Source: Rutpela maculata | Taxonomy: Eukaryota; Arthropoda; Insecta; Coleoptera; Cerambycidae | Direction: 5' to 3' | DNA: 64,000 nucleotides | Assembly: GCA_936432065.2 (NCBI GenBank) | Contig: OW386288.2 | Location: forward strand, 10,528,706 to 10,592,705 | Part shown: piece after piece, positions 9,889 to 21,762 of the stretch | Numbering within the stretch: the stretch's first letter is position 1 | Layout of the letters: every line of letters begins with the position of its first letter | The notes under the pieces: generated by a model | Seen by the model: only the letters and a program-made list of their open reading frames with translations | What the model was told of the DNA's origin: nothing | Databases searched by the model: none | Made by a program: the position numbers and the translations under genes

Positions 9889-9961
9889 CGATCCTGCCAG
9901 GATTCGAACCTGGAATCTTCTGATCCGTAGTCAGACGCGTTATCCGTTGCGCCACAGGACC
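9889..9961 (-). tRNA. tRNA-Arg(ACG)
   Basis: The minus strand gives a standard 73-base cloverleaf: acceptor GGTCCTG/CAGGATC (one G-T pair) with discriminator G, D arm GCGCAATGGATAACGC and T arm CCAGGTTCGAATCCTGG. The anticodon stem is TCTGA/TCAGA around loop CTACGGA. The ACG anticodon complement is at 9926-9928. Position 34 would be edited to inosine to read CGN codons. Box A and box B are intact. It lies 285 bases upstream of tRNA-Tyr on the same strand, each with its own terminator. Confidence 0.96.
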
Positions 9962-10296
9962 TCCATTTTAAAAGTTTATGAATAAAAACAGAGTGTACAT
10001 TGATATGTTATTTTTTTTATATTGTTTAATTATACAGAGTGTCTGATAATCAGTAATAAATAATTTGCCAGCAGCTTCTACAACCAGAAATAAGAAAAAA
10101 GTTGCTATAAATATACTGAAAAAGTACTTGTGTAATTTTACGTGCTTCTTCATGTAGTTCTGTGACCAGTCATGAGTAGAATTTCACAGACTTGAAAAAT
10201 TACACAAGTGTTGCAAAAATACATGCCCAGTGTGATGTGATTTCACGTATACTCCATAATTCTTCGGCGTAATCAGTGGCGGATTTAGGGGGGGGC
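9962..10296. other. no recognisable feature
   Basis: AT-rich sequence containing an ATACAGAGTGTCTGATAA motif near 10022, and a GTGGCGGATTTAGGGG motif at about 10276 that abuts the family A fragment. The latter resembles the poly-G-ended element borders at 36603 and 2620, but only one end is present. Confidence 0.4.
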
Positions 10297-10860
10297 TGTC
10301 TGTCGATCTGTCTGTAACTTTTTTTGTGCGCACGTTTACTCTGGAACTGCTTGAGATACTGACTTGAAATTTGGTACACATATGTACTTTAACAAGATCT
10401 AGAACTAGATTATATTTTCATCTTGTTCAGACGAAGGGTTGGGGGGTAAATTGGGGTAAATTTGGGGAAAATAGGTAAATCAATCAGGTAAGAGTCCATA
10501 AAATTGGTATTTAGTATATACAAGAGAAGCTAAGGTCTCAAAAAAAATTTTGGCATTAGCCACCCCCACCCCATTATTAAAGGGGATGAAAAAAAATTGT
10601 GATTTGGGGTGTGTACAAGAACCAGAAACCTCAAAACGTTTTTTTTACTCCATCCACCCCCACTACCACCCCCTATCACCACCCCCACCACGCTACCGAT
10701 GTGGGGTATCGTTTTATGGGTTTTTGGGGTACAGGATTTCAAATATTATATTATTAAAGTTCCATAAACAATTATTTCCACATACAAAATTTTTTCGTTG
10801 TGAGTGACTTAGATAAAAAATCTGGATGTGGAAGTGGTGATTCCTTGGGCAGCGGTTTTT
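10297..10860 (-). mobile_element. family A element, copy a (hairpin end missing)
   Basis: The order of blocks on the plus strand is CTGTCTGT microsatellite, GCGCACGTTTACTCTGGAAC, GATATTGACTTGAAATTTGG, GGGGTAAATTGGGG repeats, C-rich CCACCCCCACCCC blocks, ATCGTTTTATGGG, and the end TCTGGATGTGG...GGGCAGCGG plus Ts. I orient the family from the CCGCTGCCC end to the hairpin end, so this copy is on the minus strand. Its hairpin end has been replaced by a G-run. It has no coding capacity. Confidence 0.85.
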
Positions 10861-10901
10861 TATTTTAACTAAACTAGAGTTCCTTATTATAGTCAACTGT
10901 C

Positions 10902-12476
10902 CAGGGTGGTCGCACGAACGTTAGAACCTCATTTAACTTCGTTATTTTTAGAATTACGTAAAAAAGTTCAAAAATAAAAGTTATGAGAAATCACATGCAT
11001 TTACCAAAAATCAATTCAGAAAAACAATTAAAAGTCGAATTTCGAAGATATGAGTTTTACCTTGGTTTTTTTAAATATATTTTTACACCATTTGAAAGGC
11101 CATAGAAAAACCTTTTCAGTGATGTATGACACGTAGGTAGTATTTTTCTTAAAAACTATAGTAGATATTAAGTTTTATATTTTTTTACATTAAGTCATGG
11201 TAGTCCGAAAAATATACAGGGTGTCCCACTTAAAACTCCCGGCGCCATTTTCTCGATAACCAAAAGCGATATTTGAATTCTGTAAAAGGTATCTACTAGA
11301 ATATATAAATGACTTCAACTTTGAGTAAAAATGGTTATTTTACATATTGATGTATAGATGGCGTTGCGATGCAAAGAAATTTTTAGATTCTAGGAACGAT
11401 GAAATTAGTTGCATAAGATGGAGAATTATATTCTAAGCAGCTTTTTTAATACAAACAATTTTCGAAAAATCACTGGTTTTCGAGATATTTGAACTTCAAT
11501 GTAATTTTTCAAGTAACAAAAATCCCATTTTTTTTTTCATATGTCTACAATTTATAGTGTAACATTTAGTAGAACATACAACATAAACAACGCAAAAATT
11601 AGACAATACACAATAAACAAAAATGTCAAAATCTTTAATTTCCAAATAGCAGTGTTGTGAAATAAATGTTTCATTACTATCTAAATGAGCCTGATTCACT
11701 ATGAAAAATGTCCCAAAGGATTTATTGTCTAAAATGTATATTAAAAAAGTTATGACGATTTTTATATTCAAAAAAATTATATTGAAGTTCAAATATCTCG
11801 AGAACCAGTGATTTTTCGAAAATTGTTCGTATCATAAAAGTTGCTCAGAATATAATTCTCCATTTCATGCAACTCATTTCATCGTTCTTAGGACCGAAAA
11901 ATTTATTTACATCGCAACGCCATCTGTACCTCAATGTGTAAAATAACCATTTTTACTCAAAACTGAAGTCATTTATATATGCTAGTAGATAACCTTTTAC
12001 AGAATTCAAATATCGCTTTTGGTTAAAGAGAAAATGGCGCCGGGAGTTTTAAGTGGGACACCCTGTATATCAATTATTGAAATTCGACATTTTATTTAAA
12101 ATAAAATTAGATACTGACAGGTATGTGACATAACTAACATATTGTTTAATTTAATTTACATACTTTTGTTTTCCATGGCTAATTTGATAAATTGTAAATT
12201 TGTAGTAAGTTAGACAAAATTGTTTTAAGATAAATACCATGTATTATAAATAATTAAAAAGCTTTTTTTATAGCCTTCCAAACGGTGTAAATATATATGG
12301 AGTGTTCCATTTAAAAAAACCAAAGTAAAGTTCATATCTCCGAAATGTGACTTTCAGCTATTCTGAATTTTGGGAAAAACATGTGATTTTCTATAACTTC
12401 TATTTTTATACTTTTTTACGTAACTCCAAAAATAACGAAGTAAAATGAGGTTCTAACGTTCGCGCGACCACCCTGT
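10902..12476. mobile_element. outer foldback element, CAGGGTGGTCGC ends
   Basis: The ends CAGGGTGGTCGCACGAACG and the complement of CAGGGTGGTCGCGCGAACG lead into long inverted arms sharing TTAGAACCTCATTT and AACTTCGTTATTTTT-like blocks. A second complete foldback element (11215-12067) sits inside. Without it the outer element would be about 720 bp. No coding region is present. Confidence 0.85.
11215..12067. mobile_element. inner foldback element, TACAGGGTGTCCCAC ends
   Basis: Both ends read TACAGGGTGTCCCACTTAAA, continuing into matched blocks (CTCCCGGCGCCATTTTCTC, GCGATATTTGAATTCTGTAA, GCAACGCCATCT). The arms are about 330 bases, with a centre near 11520-11780. TA lies on each side, which would fit a TA target duplication. 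Nesting shows it inserted after the outer element. Confidence 0.87.
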
Positions 12477-12665
12477 ACATAGAATTTTCTAAATATCTGT
12501 TATAGAACTTAAATTAGTAGGAGTTGTTTTGCTGATTGCTGATAAGTCTATCTGGCCTAGGCCTATTTGGCCTATGTCTAAATGAATAACATTTTCAATG
12601 TATACCAAAGTTTATTTCAAATTTTATTTTGTTCTCGTCCTCACATGATAAAATAAACAATATTA

Positions 12666-13407
12666 TACAGCGTGTTTCACTTGAAATGGTAACACTCCAA
12701 TAACTTTTTTATTTTCTTTCCGATTTGAATCAAATTTTACTTAAGTATGGAACAAATTAGGATCTACTTATGACCAGAAAAACCATTTGCCTCCTACAAA
12801 TGCAAAGCCACCTGCGGTACAAAAATAAGCGGAGAAAATAAAAAAATCATATTAGGCATTTTTTTATCGGAAAATTTTGTTAATGAAATTTGTTCAGAAT
12901 TGTCCAAAAACATTAAGTCCAAAATTTAATCAAAATAAAAAAATATATAAATTTTGATTAAAATAATGTCCAAGTCCAAAATTACCTTTTTAATGGGTTT
13001 TTTGTTTAGAAAACTGTACTATAACAATTTAACACAACAAACACAAACACAATTAAACCCAAGCTGTCAGGTTGTTGTCAAGCAATTTACAGTTTTTTTT
13101 TTAAATAATTACTTTTAAAATTTTTTAAATTTTAATTTTTCAATTTTTTAATTTTGATTAAATTTTGGCCACACAGTTTTTGGACAATTCTGAACAAGTT
13201 TCATTAACAAAATTTTCCGATGAAAAAATGCCTAATATGATTTTTTGATTTTCTCCGCATATTTTGTTACCGCAGGTGGCTTTGCATTTGTAGGAGGCGA
13301 ATGCTTTTCTGGTCATAAGTAGATCCTAATTATTTGTTCTATACTTAAGTAAAATTTGATTGAAATCGTAAAAAAAATAAAAAAGTTATTGAGTGAAACA
13401 CACTGTA
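12666..13407. mobile_element. foldback element, TACAGCGTGTTTCACTT ends
   Basis: The ends read TACAGCGTGTTTCACTT and, complemented, TACAGTGTGTTTCACTC. Matched arm blocks include AGGATCTACTTATGACCAGA, TGCAAAGCCACCTGCGGTA and AATTGTCCAAAAAC. The AT-rich centre (12950-13140) is asymmetric. Terminal sequence and size resemble the other foldbacks here, but the arms are unrelated. Confidence 0.85.
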
Positions 13408-13479
13408 TATCGATCTGGTTTTTAATTTATCCAAAACCACTTTGCTAATCCTAATGATTTTGTGCTTTGTGCTATTGAC

Positions 13480-14060
13480 AAACCTATGGGGATGGGGAGA
13501 ATGCGTAAAAGGGAGTGGGCGAGGAGGGAATTGACTCTTTAAAAGGGGAGGTGAGGTGTAGAGGGAATATAATTTTTAAGTCACTGCTTAGGCAAGGAGC
13601 AGAGAGTGGGAAGGGGGTGGGAGGGCGGCAAGTGCAGCAGTCGTACTCGGTTGTTTCACATACCTTTCTAGGTATGTGGGTTGTTCGCGCTGTTGAGGTT
13701 ATGTTATATCCAATGTCAATACGAACCAAAAAGGATAGGATAGAGTGGAAGGTTCCATATGGCCACAATGTATTTTTCCGTACAAGGTTTTCCTGCGCCA
13801 CCTGGGCGAGTCCTAGGCAGCATGGAATCCCCCCACTACCACACATAGCGGGAAACTGAAACTCAAGGTCCTCAATCCATGCACCCTGCGCGGGTCGGGC
13901 TCGTAAAGGAACTTTCAGCCTTCAATTTTTAGCGGGAAATTTAAATTCGGAAGTACCGAGTCGGCGCCCTCTGCAGGTCAGATGCGTAACTAAATCCCCC
14001 ACTGCCCACTACCGCTATTACCGGGAAATTTAAACTCTCGAGGCACCGCACTCGTGCCAT
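13480..14060. other. GC-richer segment with degenerate GCGGGAAATTTAAA repeats
   Basis: This stretch is clearly richer in G+C than its surroundings. It contains three spaced copies of a GGGAAATTTAAACT-like motif near 13848, 13930 and 14026. Overlapping open frames exist on both strands at 13484-13859, but neither shows a recognisable domain. A stretch near 13700-13765 is the imperfect complement of 15530-15590, so at least part is repetitive. Confidence 0.4.
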
Positions 14061-15195
14061 TGGATTTCTTAAAAGTTAAGGAAAAAAGAAGCGATAAACG
14101 TGAAAAAAATTACTTTATTTTAAGAAATAGCCACTGCACCCTTAACAAAACAAATATTACTAGTAATAAGTGAATGTAAATAGTATAAATAAATTATAAA
14201 ATATTCTACAAATGACACTGTATAATAACTTATAACTAGAAATTTGTATAACACTGATCAATAGTTATGCTACAGTGTTGTATTGAACAGAAAATAAAAA
14301 TTCTAGCCGTAATGAATTCAACGTGTGCAATTGAAAAAAATTAATCATACAAAATTAATAAATAAAACGGACACAAAACTGACAGAAAAAATAACAAATA
14401 TAAACATGTCAGCTCCAATAAAAAAAAATCGTATATCGTATACTAAAAATAAATTAATGGGTAAAACAAAATTCACTAATTGGTGGTAGCTCAAAATACA
14501 ACCATTACAAATTATCGAAAAATATTATTTTGTGTACTAATTCAGCAGATAACTTTCAATGAAACCATTCATTCTTTCCATATACTATCGATCCAAGTCT
14601 GATCATACCAGTATATCAACAAAAAATGACTCTTACGAGACATCTTATCAACTGCTTTCATCTAACAATATCAATATCAAAAACAAGAAAATTATATTCT
14701 TTCTATATACTGATGATCAAGGTCTGATCATGCAGCGGCGGCTGGTGATATTTCAATTTTTTTTTTCTCGTCTGTGGCGCGTGGGACCCATACGAAATAT
14801 GGGAAATAACATCTCAAGCTGAACTTGGTTTGAACTTAGTTGGTACAACTCGCCCTAAGTGCTAGCAATTTGCAAGATTTGTATGCTAAGTACATGATAA
14901 AGAACTTCGTAAGGCGGAGGGTACCAAGCTGGTAGCATATTTTCATAACAATTTCAAATCAAACTGGCATCTGGGATCTTACTCACATTTCGGGTTCCTT
15001 AGGGACCATAAAAAACCCATGCCCTTTATCTTTATCGTTTCTTCTACGACAGTTTGGAAAATTGCAGGCCACAACCATTACATACTTTATAACTATAATC
15101 AAAACTATAACTTTTTTATACATATATTACTCATTTGCTTTTTCTACATGTGACATTTTATTATGATCACCATTACCATTGCATGATTGTAAGGT
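14061..15195. other. no recognisable feature
   Basis: AT-rich sequence. A CTATATACTGATGATCAAGG-like motif occurs twice near 14575 and 14703. A moderately GC-rich part at 14730-14980 gives no recognisable domain. Confidence 0.4.
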
Positions 15196-15418
15196 TAGGT
15201 GCGTTTTTTTGTCCACGACCGGTAGAGTTAGAATTACCAGAATATTTACCTATAAAACGACAAAACTGAAATTCCTAGGTGGGAGGCGACAAATTTCTTA
15301 GGATTCTTAAATAACGAATAATGGCATCGACATTCATGTGTATGGAATCAGAATGGCGAGCAAAAAACGACAAGATTTGATATTCCGGTGTCAGAATTGT
15401 AGCAAAAAAACGCACCTG
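15196..15418. mobile_element. small TIR element, AGGTGCGTTTTTTTG ends
   Basis: AGGTGCGTTTTTTTG at the left is matched by its complement at the right. Imperfect inner inverted blocks (ACCGG, GAATTTTT-like) continue from each end. The short size and lack of coding sequence suggest a MITE. The boundaries are approximate and no duplication is certain. Confidence 0.5.
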
Positions 15419-17467
15419 TTGATTATACACCAACAGCAATAGCAAGGTCAATAGTATAGACGACAATCTCTTTCATTGATGCCGATGCCTGTAAATATGT
15501 TGTTGCTGCCTAGAACTCGACAGATGGCATGTGTACGCGAGCCTTCCGCTCTATCTTATCCTTTTTGATACGAACAGTATCTCTTTGAATCATCCACCTG
15601 ATTCATCTTTGTGAATGAAAAATTGGGAAACTCTCGGAAATTTAAACTATTGCAGGTTATGTTATATGATAGGTTCAGAATGATTAAACTGAGTACCCAT
15701 GGTGCAATCTATCGGATATATTAAGAACTGGCTTGGATTGTTCCCCATTGCACATGAAGACCGTAATAATTATACAGTGTGATTTTACACGAATTTCTGA
15801 GTTTTGTTGGCATAGTTACATGGAGGCCATCACTTTACAACTTGATTTTACGCGAATTCCTGACAATTTTTTTGTAAATTTCCAGGGTGCGTGTGATTTT
15901 CAGTGAACATGAATGGCTCAAATTTATTATTTTTAAGTATAATTTAGATAAGTTATAAAATAAAGACACCTGTTTTTGTAATTAAAATGTTTAATCAGTT
16001 TTGCATCTACTGTATATATTTAATGCACGTACTCCTAATTTTCAAAACGGACATAAACCTCTCTACTATTATGCATATAAGCGCGTTATTTGTTACATTG
16101 TGGAGTGCGAAGCACCAAAATTTTATCTAGCATTAACCACTCTGGAACTATGAATATTTAACAAATATGTCACAGATCGTATTTCATGTAAGCGGTTTTT
16201 GCGGGCGTTGATGCTATAATAAAATGTCCGGAATGCACATTAAACGCATATGACCGCAAGTGGCGGCCAGCGACTCCCAAATGCCCCACCATAATTATAG
16301 CGGGAAGGGTTTTCAGTTTCAGTAGCCCCCAATGAGCCCAGCGGCTGAAGGCAAGAAAAGGACGCCTGGAAGGGTTATGTTGCATATTGCATGCGAAATG
16401 AGAGAGAGGAGGACCTATAACGTTACGCGCCAGGGACGGTTTGAAACTTTTTCCAAAGTGTGAATCGGGGTCATTATTAACTGAGAATCATTAATAGCAT
16501 GAAGAGATGAAAAAGGCGCAAAACATAGAAAGAATGTTATATGCAAAGAAATTTTTTTTTTGTCAGTAATTTTTGTAGTGAAAAGTATCTTCTTCAGTTT
16601 CTATATGGTTCCGACAATTGCTTTTACTCCAAAGGGTTGGAAATCATTCCTAAATCGAAAAATGTTATATTTGAAAAAGCAGTGGCGCGGCCAGTAAATT
16701 CATCTGGGGGGGGGGGGCAATAGAATCGACTCCCCTAGAGGATGAGGAAAACTTTTCAGAAAATGGTTGAAAACAAAATATGTATAGATTCCTCTACTAG
16801 ATAATATTGGCATTAATTACAAAATATTTATTTCAAGGGATAATTTGGATACTGCTTTATATTGATAGAGATTATGCTTCTTTATTTTTTGGTTCATGGA
16901 AGATGGCTTGGAAGGTGCCCGGGTTCCTGGCTGTGCGCATGTGAAAAAGTATTGTCAATTTATTTTTTAAACATATTGACCCAACGTTTTTGCGGTCGCT
17001 GATTACGAATCTGACAAAATTAAAGTAAAAAAATTCAAAATGGCGGATCCAATATGGCGGATCGATTTTTTTTTAAATACATGCATTGAACGGGAAAGAA
17101 AATGAGCATTAACAAAACAAACAGAAAATAGTACTTAAGACTTTTTTAATTCTTGACTAATTACAGTAACAAAATGGCGATATTTTTATTTAAAAAATGT
17201 GGTACACTGTTTTGGTAATAAGTTCTTTGTTTTTATGCTATAGAAACAGAAAAAAAAAAGAAAAGTTTAATTAATAATCTCTAATATTGTTCCTTAGCGA
17301 TTGTCTTTAAGAAGAAAAAGAAGTATTTCTGACGTAAGTGTCATAGTTTCTGAGCTGAAACTAACGTTTATTGAGATATTTCGAAAATGCTTTTATAGTT
17401 TAAAGTGCAATTTTTTCTAAAGCAAACATTTTAAACGTGCAAAAAAATGTATATCTAGGTGACGCTA
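15419..17467. other. largely unrecognised stretch
   Basis: It includes a GC-richer part at about 16160-16440 with scattered CpG, where no frame gives a known domain. A G-run at about 16707 follows GTGGCGCGGCCAG. Paired CAAAATGGCGGATCC motifs lie near 17036-17066, reminiscent of the CCGCCAT repeats at 7313. No gene or complete element is supported. Confidence 0.4.
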
Positions 17468-18340
17468 TACCGGGTTTCTCCTTTAGTTTTGAAGATAATT
17501 AATTGGAATTTGGGATATCCTATATACATAATAAGCGGCACTTTTTGACAAACAAATGATTTTTTTTCACTTCCGGTTTCGCCGGAAGTGACACTAACTT
17601 TCGATTTTTAAAAGGAACACCCTGTATATTATTGCATTTTTGGATTCTGCATAATTTTCTGAATCCAACGATACCAAATAAGTGACATTTCAAACGTCAA
17701 TATTTTTTATAATATAATTTTTAGTTTTCCATTTAAGTGTGCCCTGGGTTTCGATTTATTCTAAATGACCCGTGTGATGCTAGAAAAATCTAAATTCTGT
17801 CAAAAATAATAAATTACGTGATTTATGAGCAAATAAAATTCATCAAAATGGTTTTTTTGGGGAAAACTCAATTTTTTCAAATGGAACCATATTGGTAGCG
17901 TGGTACCATTTATTAGTACTATTTATAAGGAATATATTTATAAGTCGTATTAAAATGTGCGATAAATACAAACAAAATTATAGCTAAAAGAAAATCAGAA
18001 AATACAATTTTGTATAAATTTGCAGCATTTTGAACACAATTAACAAGAATTTTAAATAATTAAAAAAAAATAAAAAAACCGGTAAACTTACAAATGTTTT
18101 AAAAGCTAAATATTTCATTATTTTCAAAGCCACCTTAGTTAGTTTGTTCTTAATATTTAATTAGAACAAAATAGAGAAGTTGTATGATTTTTTTTATAAT
18201 AAAAATCGATAAAGCATCAAAAAAAGTTATAAAAATGTAAAATTTACGATTTTTTGAATGTTAATACAGCGAGAAAATAAATAATTTCATCGGTGAGGAA
18301 TTTGGATATTTCAAAACGGTTATTTGGCGCCATTAACTGT

Positions 18341-18392
18341 GACGTTTTCCGTTTTCCGTTTTCCGTTTTCCGTTTTCCGTTTTCCGTTTTCC
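18341..18392. repeat. (TTTTCCG)n microsatellite
   Basis: About seven tandem copies of TTTTCCG lie in the centre of the foldback element, ahead of the THAP-like exon. Confidence 0.9.
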
Positions 18393-18743
18393 ATCGAAAT
18401 TAATAACAAACCGGAAGGTGTACACGACTAGAGAAAGTGACACAGAGAGAGAAACTTGCTTGCACTATTCCATCCTTTTTCTCGGTCTGTGTACAGACGG
18501 TTAAGTCAATCGGACGTTTTCTTCAACGAATCAGATCTTGTCAGACAAGGACGGAATAGTGAACGGAAGTTTCTTTTTCCGTATAAACATGCTTCAGTAG
18601 TTTCATATATCTAAAGCAATTTCGATGGGTTTGTCAAATGTCAGTTTACTGTTTATTGTTTAGTCAGTTTACCAAGTTCTTGTTTGTGGTGTTATTGTGT
18701 TATTATTTGGTTAATGAACTAGTGAACAACATTATTATGACTT

Positions 18744-18803
18744 ATGAGTTACAAATATTGCATTGTGCCTAAATGTAAAACTAAGAGTATCACTACAAAT
18801 ATG
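18744..18803 (+). pseudogene. THAP-domain-like first exon
   Basis: The ATG opens a frame MSYKYCIVPKCKTKSI, which has the opening of a THAP zinc finger (C-x4-C after a short MSYKYC start), then TTNM, followed directly by GTAATT, a plausible splice donor. Without splicing the frame stops at 18842. No downstream THAP residues (second Cys/His pair, AVPTF motif) are visible before the right arm begins. THAP fingers bind DNA and occur in P-element-type transposases and in host proteins. This fits a relic of the autonomous parent of the foldback, or a captured exon. Confidence 0.4.
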
Positions 18804-20525
18804 GTAATTTTATATTCAAGACTGTCCAAAATTAGTTCGTAAACAGACGTCAGCAAAAGGTTAGGACACTGCGTCTACTTTGGACAAATTATCCGACTAA
18901 CGGTCATTAACTTCACGCCAATAAGAAACCGTTTGCAGTCACGTGGTTGTGTTTACAAATTACGGCATAATCGAAATATTAATTTTACGGAAAATAAATT
19001 ATGTTTTGAATTTCTTTTGTTATAATCGTTTTCTACGTAATGGAAATTAAGAGCAAATCACTTTTTCAAGCATTTTAAAATTTCATGCATCTTCCATATT
19101 GTATTTTCTTATTTTCTTTTAGCTGTAATTTTTTTTTTATTTACGCACATTTTAATACGACATATGAATAAATTCCTTATTAATAGTACTAATAAATGGT
19201 ACCAGGTACCAATATGGTTCCATTTGAAAAAAAATGGGTTTTGCCCCAAAAACCATTTTGATGAACTTTGCTCATAAATCACGTAATTTAGTGTTTTTGA
19301 CGACATTTCGATTTCTCTAGCATTACACGGGTCATTTAGAGTAAATCGAAACCATCATGGCACAGTTAAATGGAAAATTAAAAATTATATAATTAAAAAT
19401 TATATTATTAAAAATATTGACGTTTGAAATGTCACTTATTTGCAGTGATTGGAATTTTGGGTTTTAGTGGAATAAAAAACAGGAGAAAAGTCGCTTCCTT
19501 CTCGAGTTTTTTTTTAATCTTAGAACAAACTGAGACATATACCATTTCATTAAGTAGGTCGATGTTCATTAGAAATCATGTAATACGACATTTTTTAGTG
19601 GTCACGGACATTGTTATTTTTAAAAAGGGTTTTTTTTAATCAGGTTTTTTTGAACATCTAATGCCATATCTCAAACACGAATGGAGATATCCACATGAAC
19701 TTTTCTTGTTATAAAACACACACTTAAGCGCTTCTACCTGTGTATAGTATTGTTAATTAAAACATTTTTAAGCATATTAAAAACTTAGATAACTTTGAAA
19801 GTTCAGAAAATACGCTGTCAAATTTTCACTAAGCTACAAACTTTTTTGTTTTTGGAAATTTTGTATAACATGCTGCGAAGAAAATAAAGCCAAAAGACCA
19901 AAAAAGTTTTTGATAGCATAATTCTTATTGTGTCTTTGATAGTTTAGGTACACTTAGTGATTTATTTGGAGCGCGCGAATTGCAGAAATTGAGTATTAAT
20001 ACGCCCGCGTCCACTAAAACTAACTAGTCTCAGGGCGGTGTACGATCAACGTTATTCGTTTTCGTCGAAGGTCAAATTATGAAACCGCTGCCCAAGGAAT
20101 CACTACTTCCACATCCAGATCTTCTATCCAAGTCTCTCACAACGAATGTGGAAATAATTGTTTATGGAACTTTAATAATAAAATATTTGAAATCGTCTAC
20201 CCCAAAAACATATAAAACGATATGCCACATCGGTAGTGGGGCTGAGGGTGGTGGAAGGGGGATGTTAGTAGTGGTGGATAAAGTAAAAAAAAATTTGAGG
20301 CCTTTGGTTCTTGTACACACACTAAATGACAATTTAATTTTTTTCGCCTTCTTGAATAATGGGGTGGGAGTTGGTAATGGGGGTGGTTAATGCCAAAAAA
20401 ATTTTGAGACCTTAGCTTCTCTTATATATACTAAATACCAATTTTATGAATTCTTACTTGCTTGATTTGCCTATTTACCCCCATTTACCCCCCAACCCTT
20501 TAACGGAATAATCTAGTTCCAGATC

Positions 20526-21040
20526 TGTAATGAAGCATTCTTTAAATTCCTGCTCCATTACTAAGATTCCGGATTTACACACGACACCAATGTGCACACG
20601 GCCCGCAAATCTACCAGCTCCCGTCTAGAGGCGCGGATTTGCACACGACACTAAACTATACGCAGTACTACGTCACCAGTAAGCGAGAATTCTCGGATAT
20701 AAAAGCCCGGCCGCAAATCAACATAATTCAGAGTGGATAATTCTGCCAATCTGTCTACAGCGTGTTGAGCTGGACATATTGCAGTTTTGTACATCTCCCG
20801 ACGCAAACACGACGGAACGAATGCAATCTGACCCTGGGTATCCTACAGCGTGTTGAACTGGGACACCTCGAGTCGTTAGTCATTCCCCGGCGCCGTTTCG
20901 CCGCCAAAACCAGAGCGAATGAGCCTTACCTGGAGATCTCCTACAGCGTGCTGAACTGGGAAACTTCTTGAGTCGACGATATTCACCCGACGCCCGATGC
21001 TACTCCCGTAGCAACAACAAACGTCGCATCGCAATCGTTA

Positions 21041-21076
<36 letters not shown>

Positions 21077-21267
21077 ATAGAAAATATTGTCCTAAGAACC
21101 GTAAAAGATACGGACATATAACCTGTACCTGTATGTTATGTAACACTGCCACACATTACCTGTTTGGAAAAGTAAATAAATTGTTTATATCTTTATTGGG
21201 CTATCTTATTAACTAATCTGGACCCTGATTAATCTCCGAACCAGCTACCCGACAACGAACCGTTACA
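20526..21267 (+). repeat. 5' LTR
   Basis: 742 bases, TG...CA. It holds a TATA box, three spaced TACAGCGTGTTGAACTGG-like units (near 20755, 20843 and 20942) and a (CT)n tract at about 21041-21072. It differs from the 3' LTR by roughly nine substitutions and the length of the CT tract. A 70-codon frame at 20762-20971 is present in both LTRs. Its odd repeated residues come from the triplicated unit, and it may be a leader frame or chance. Confidence 0.93.
20698..20704 (+). promoter_or_regulatory. TATA box of the 5' LTR
   Basis: TATAAAA lies in CTCGGATATAAAAGCCCGG, 172 bases into the LTR. The copy in the 3' LTR is at 22869-22875. The start site is probably about 30 bases downstream, near AATTCAGAGTGG. 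Confidence 0.75.
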
Positions 21268-21272
21268 TAATT

Positions 21273-21282
21273 TGGCGCCCGA
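21273..21282 (+). other. primer-binding site (tRNA-Lys type)
   Basis: TGGCGCCCGA begins five bases after the 5' LTR. It is complementary to the 3' end of tRNA-Lys(TTT) including CCA. Complementarity ends after ten bases. Confidence 0.75.
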
Positions 21283-21762
21283 GTACATTTTGAGACTTTA
21301 GTTTATTCCAGATAGCCCAAAAAGAGACGTTCACGAATGAGAGAGAGATATAAAGATATTTCAAGTCAAGAGAGAAAACGAAAATGAAAAGGATTTTGTG
21401 GTGGCAATCCAGACTACTACAATTTTAACCCCAGAAGAGACACGATTCCGAATAGTACCGAAAGTACGTTAAACGAACCAAATTCCAGACACAAATCCAG
21501 ATTACTGCATTAGAGATGATAGATGTACCGTCACATATGGAGCAGTAATATATTTAAATTTATGTCCAGAGTCCCGAAAATACGTTAATCGAACCGATGT
21601 CCAGAAAAAACTCCAGATTATTGCATTATAGACGGAATCCTGTACCGCCATATATGGAGCAGTAATAATTTTATAGATCCCGAATTTTCCAACCCATGGA
21701 AACCCTGTATCCCGCAACCGTAACGAAAACAAGTCCAGTAAAACCAGAGTCATCCAAAATAA

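Larger units (their letters stand above)
9370..9961 (-). repeat. tRNA-Tyr/tRNA-Arg unit with both tRNAs intact
   Basis: The flanks of this unit match the duplicates at 168 and 3120 and the truncated copy at 6360. Only this copy keeps two tRNA genes that fold correctly. It is therefore the best candidate for the ancestral or functional copy. It lacks the roughly 380-base insertion present in the two duplicates. Confidence 0.8.

Noticed and set aside
13484..13859. Overlapping 114- and 120-codon frames on opposite strands
   Set aside because: No recognisable domain, no splice context and part of the segment is repetitive; GC-rich sequence alone lengthens frames.
16170..16385. GC-richer stretch at 16.2-16.4 kb as a host exon
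   Set aside because: No convincing splice borders or recognisable residues; only a chance minus-strand frame.
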